Shown: in pieces, positions 62,530 through 64,000 of the stretch | How the letters are laid out: the number at the start of each line of letters is the position of its first letter | Numbering within the stretch: the first letter of the stretch is position 1 | From: Collinsella aerofaciens ATCC 25986 | GTDB taxonomy: Bacteria > Actinomycetota > Coriobacteriia > Coriobacteriales > Coriobacteriaceae | NCBI RefSeq assembly: GCF_010509075.1 | Contig: NZ_CP048433.1 | Span: forward strand, 1,116,001 to 1,180,000 | Reading direction: 5' to 3' | Length of the DNA stretch: 64,000 bases | Position numbers and translations under genes: made by a program | The notes under the pieces: model-generated | Seen by the model: the letters and a program-made list of their open reading frames with translations, nothing else | Databases searched by the model: none | What the model was told of the DNA's origin: nothing

Positions 62530-64000
62530 TTAGGCGTTCTTGCTCATGACCTCGTCCACGATGGACTTGGGCGCAGGCTCATAAGAGTCGAACTGCATCG
62601 TGTAGGATGCACGGCCCTGGGTCTGGGAGCGAAGGTCGGTAGCGTAACCGAACATCTCGCCCAGCGGCACCTTGGCACGGATGAGCTTACTGTTCTTGCG
62701 ATCCTCCATGCCCTCGATCTTGCCGCGGCGACCGGAGAGGTTGCCCATAACGTCGCCCATGTACTGCTCGGGGGTCTCGACCTCGACAGCCATGATCGGC
62801 TCGAGCAGCTGCGGGTCGGACTTCTTGAGGGCGTCCTTGATAGCCATGGAACCGGCGATCTTGAAGGCGGCCTCGGAGGAGTCGACCTCGTGGTAAGAAC
62901 CGTCGAACAGGGTGACCTTAACGTCGAGGACCGGGAAGCCGGCGATAACACCGGTGTTCAGGGCCTCCTGGATGCCCTTGTCGATGGACGGGATGTACTC
63001 CTTGGGCACGACGCCGCCGACGATAGCGTTGACGAACTCGTAGCCGAAGCCCTCCTCCATCTTCTCGAGCTTGATGACGGCGTGGCCGTACTGACCGCGA
63101 CCGCCGGACTGACGGACGAACTTGCCCTCAGCCTTCTCGACGTCGTGACCAGCGGTCTCGCGGTAGGCAACCTGGGGCTTACCAACGTTAGCGTCAACCT
63201 TGAACTCACGGAGCAGACGGTCGACGATGATCTCGAGGTGCAGCTCGCCCATGCCGGCGATGATGGTCTGGCCGGTCTCGTGGTTGGTGGACACCTGGAA
63301 GGTCGGGTCCTCCTCGGCGAGCTTGGTCAGAGCCAGGGACATCTTGTCCTGCTCGGCCTTGGTCTTGGGCTCGATGGCAACGTCGATAACGGGCTTAGCG
63401 AACTCGATCTTCTCGAGGACGATCTCCTTGCCCTCGGCGCACAGGGTGTCGCCGGTGGTGGAGTTCTTGAAGCCGACGCAAGCGACGATGTCGCCGGCGG
63501 CAGCGTCGTCACGGTCGATACGCTCGGCGGCGTTCATCTCGAGGATGCGGCCGAGGCGCTCGCGCTGACCGTTGGAAGCGTTGACAACGTAGGAGCCGGA
63601 CTCGGCGCGGCCGGAGTAAACGCGGACATAGGTGAGCTTACCGACGAACGGGTCGGTCATGATCTTGAAGACCAGGCCGGAGAAGGGCTCGTCGAAGGAA
63701 GGATGACGCTGGATCTCCTCGCCGGTGTCCGGATCGGTACCGGTGACGGCCTCAACGTCGAGCGGGCTGGGCAGGTAGTCGACGACAGCGTCGAGCAGCT
63801 CCTGAACGCCCTTGTTCTTGTAGGCGGAGCCCACGAAGACGAGGTTGAGATCGTTGGCCAGAACGCCCTTGCGCAGAGCGGCCTTAAGCTCCTCGACGGT
63901 GAAGTCCTCCTCCATGAGGATCTTCTCCATGAGCTCGTCGTCAAAGCTGGCAGCAGCGTCGAGGAGCTCCTCGCGCTTGGTGGCAGCGATGTCAGCGAAC
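62530..64000 (-). CDS. fusA: elongation factor G, C-terminal part (5' end beyond window)
   Basis: About 490 residues, continuing off the right edge; the N-terminal GTPase motifs lie outside. The visible part covers the end of the G domain ([25 protein letters not shown]), domain II ([17 protein letters not shown]), and domains III-V ([47 protein letters not shown]-type motif as [23 protein letters not shown]). It translocates tRNA-mRNA on the ribosome. No tuf gene lies between it and rpsJ. Confidence 0.97.
   Translation of the reverse strand, partial: FADIAATKREELLDAAASFDDELMEKILMEEDFTVEELKAALRKGVLANDLNLVFVGSAYKNKGVQELLDAVVDYLPSPLDVEAVTGTDPDTGEEIQRHPSFDEPFSGLVFKIMTDPFVGKLTYVRVYSGRAESGSYVVNASNGQRERLGRILEMNAAERIDRDDAAAGDIVACVGFKNSTTGDTLCAEGKEIVLEKIEFAKPVIDVAIEPKTKAEQDKMSLALTKLAEEDPTFQVSTNHETGQTIIAGMGELHLEIIVDRLLREFKVDANVGKPQVAYRETAGHDVEKAEGKFVRQSGGRGQYGHAVIKLEKMEEGFGYEFVNAIVGGVVPKEYIPSIDKGIQEALNTGVIAGFPVLDVKVTLFDGSYHEVDSSEAAFKIAGSMAIKDALKKSDPQLLEPIMAVEVETPEQYMGDVMGNLSGRRGKIEGMEDRKNSKLIRAKVPLGEMFGYATDLRSQTQGRASYTMQFDSYEPAPKSIVDEVMSKNA

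Overview
The window looks like a gut actinobacterium of the class Coriobacteriia, most probably Collinsella. The reasons are high GC with GC-rich third positions, actinobacterial ribosomal proteins, a selenium-type purine hydroxylase cluster and many short interspersed intergenic repeats. This assignment comes from protein resemblance alone.

Layout. (1) 0-3 kb: the 5' end of a diaminopropionate ammonia-lyase gene (minus strand), divergent from a YheO-like PAS/HTH regulator, then a proline/alanine-rich membrane protein and a small unknown gene. (2) 3-19.2 kb: a defence island with a GmrSD-like DUF262/DUF1524 nuclease and an invertible type I restriction-modification locus. The RM locus holds a silent hsdS cassette, a tyrosine recombinase, the expressed hsdS in the opposite orientation, hsdM and hsdR. 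Four copies of a 28-bp site and a 401-bp perfect inverted repeat link the two hsdS copies. Three transposons have damaged it. An IS21-type element cut off the C-terminus of the expressed HsdS (4-bp target duplication). An IS256-type element split hsdR inside a helicase motif (8-bp duplication). A second IS21-type element sits inside that IS256 transposase (5-bp duplication). (3) 19.4-23.5 kb: a DEDDh exonuclease and two AAA ATPases with nuclease-like C-termini, each preceded by conspicuous repeats or palindromes.

(4) 23.8-34.2 kb: a purine/urate-type catabolic cluster on the minus strand: NCS2 purine permease, SsnA aminohydrolase, YgfK oxidoreductase, an Fe-S protein and an XdhD-like molybdenum hydroxylase. 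A second YheO-like regulator is divergent from the permease. With the ammonia-lyase at the left edge, these are the parts of the ygeX-ygfK-ssnA-xdhD set, separated here by about 23 kb of defence and mobile DNA. (5) 34.3-42 kb: RidA, a U32 peptidase-family protein, an RluA pseudouridine synthase, an IS3 element with a frameshift site, a three-hairpin repeat array, and a Gfo/Idh/MocA oxidoreductase with a DeoR regulator.

(6) 42.4-48.2 kb: ribosomal operons rplC-D-W-B-rpsS-rplV-rpsC-rplP-rpmC-rpsQ, then rplN-rplX and a terminator. The S10 gene rpsJ is not upstream of rplC; it lies at 62.2 kb behind fusA. Between the two halves are a phosphatase, a cation exporter, a PTS EIIC gene and a complete type II fatty-acid cluster (fabH-acpP-fabK-fabD-fabG-fabF-accB-fabZ-accC-accDA), plus a divergent birA that supplies the biotin ligase needed by AccB. 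No tRNA, rRNA or CRISPR array was recognised.
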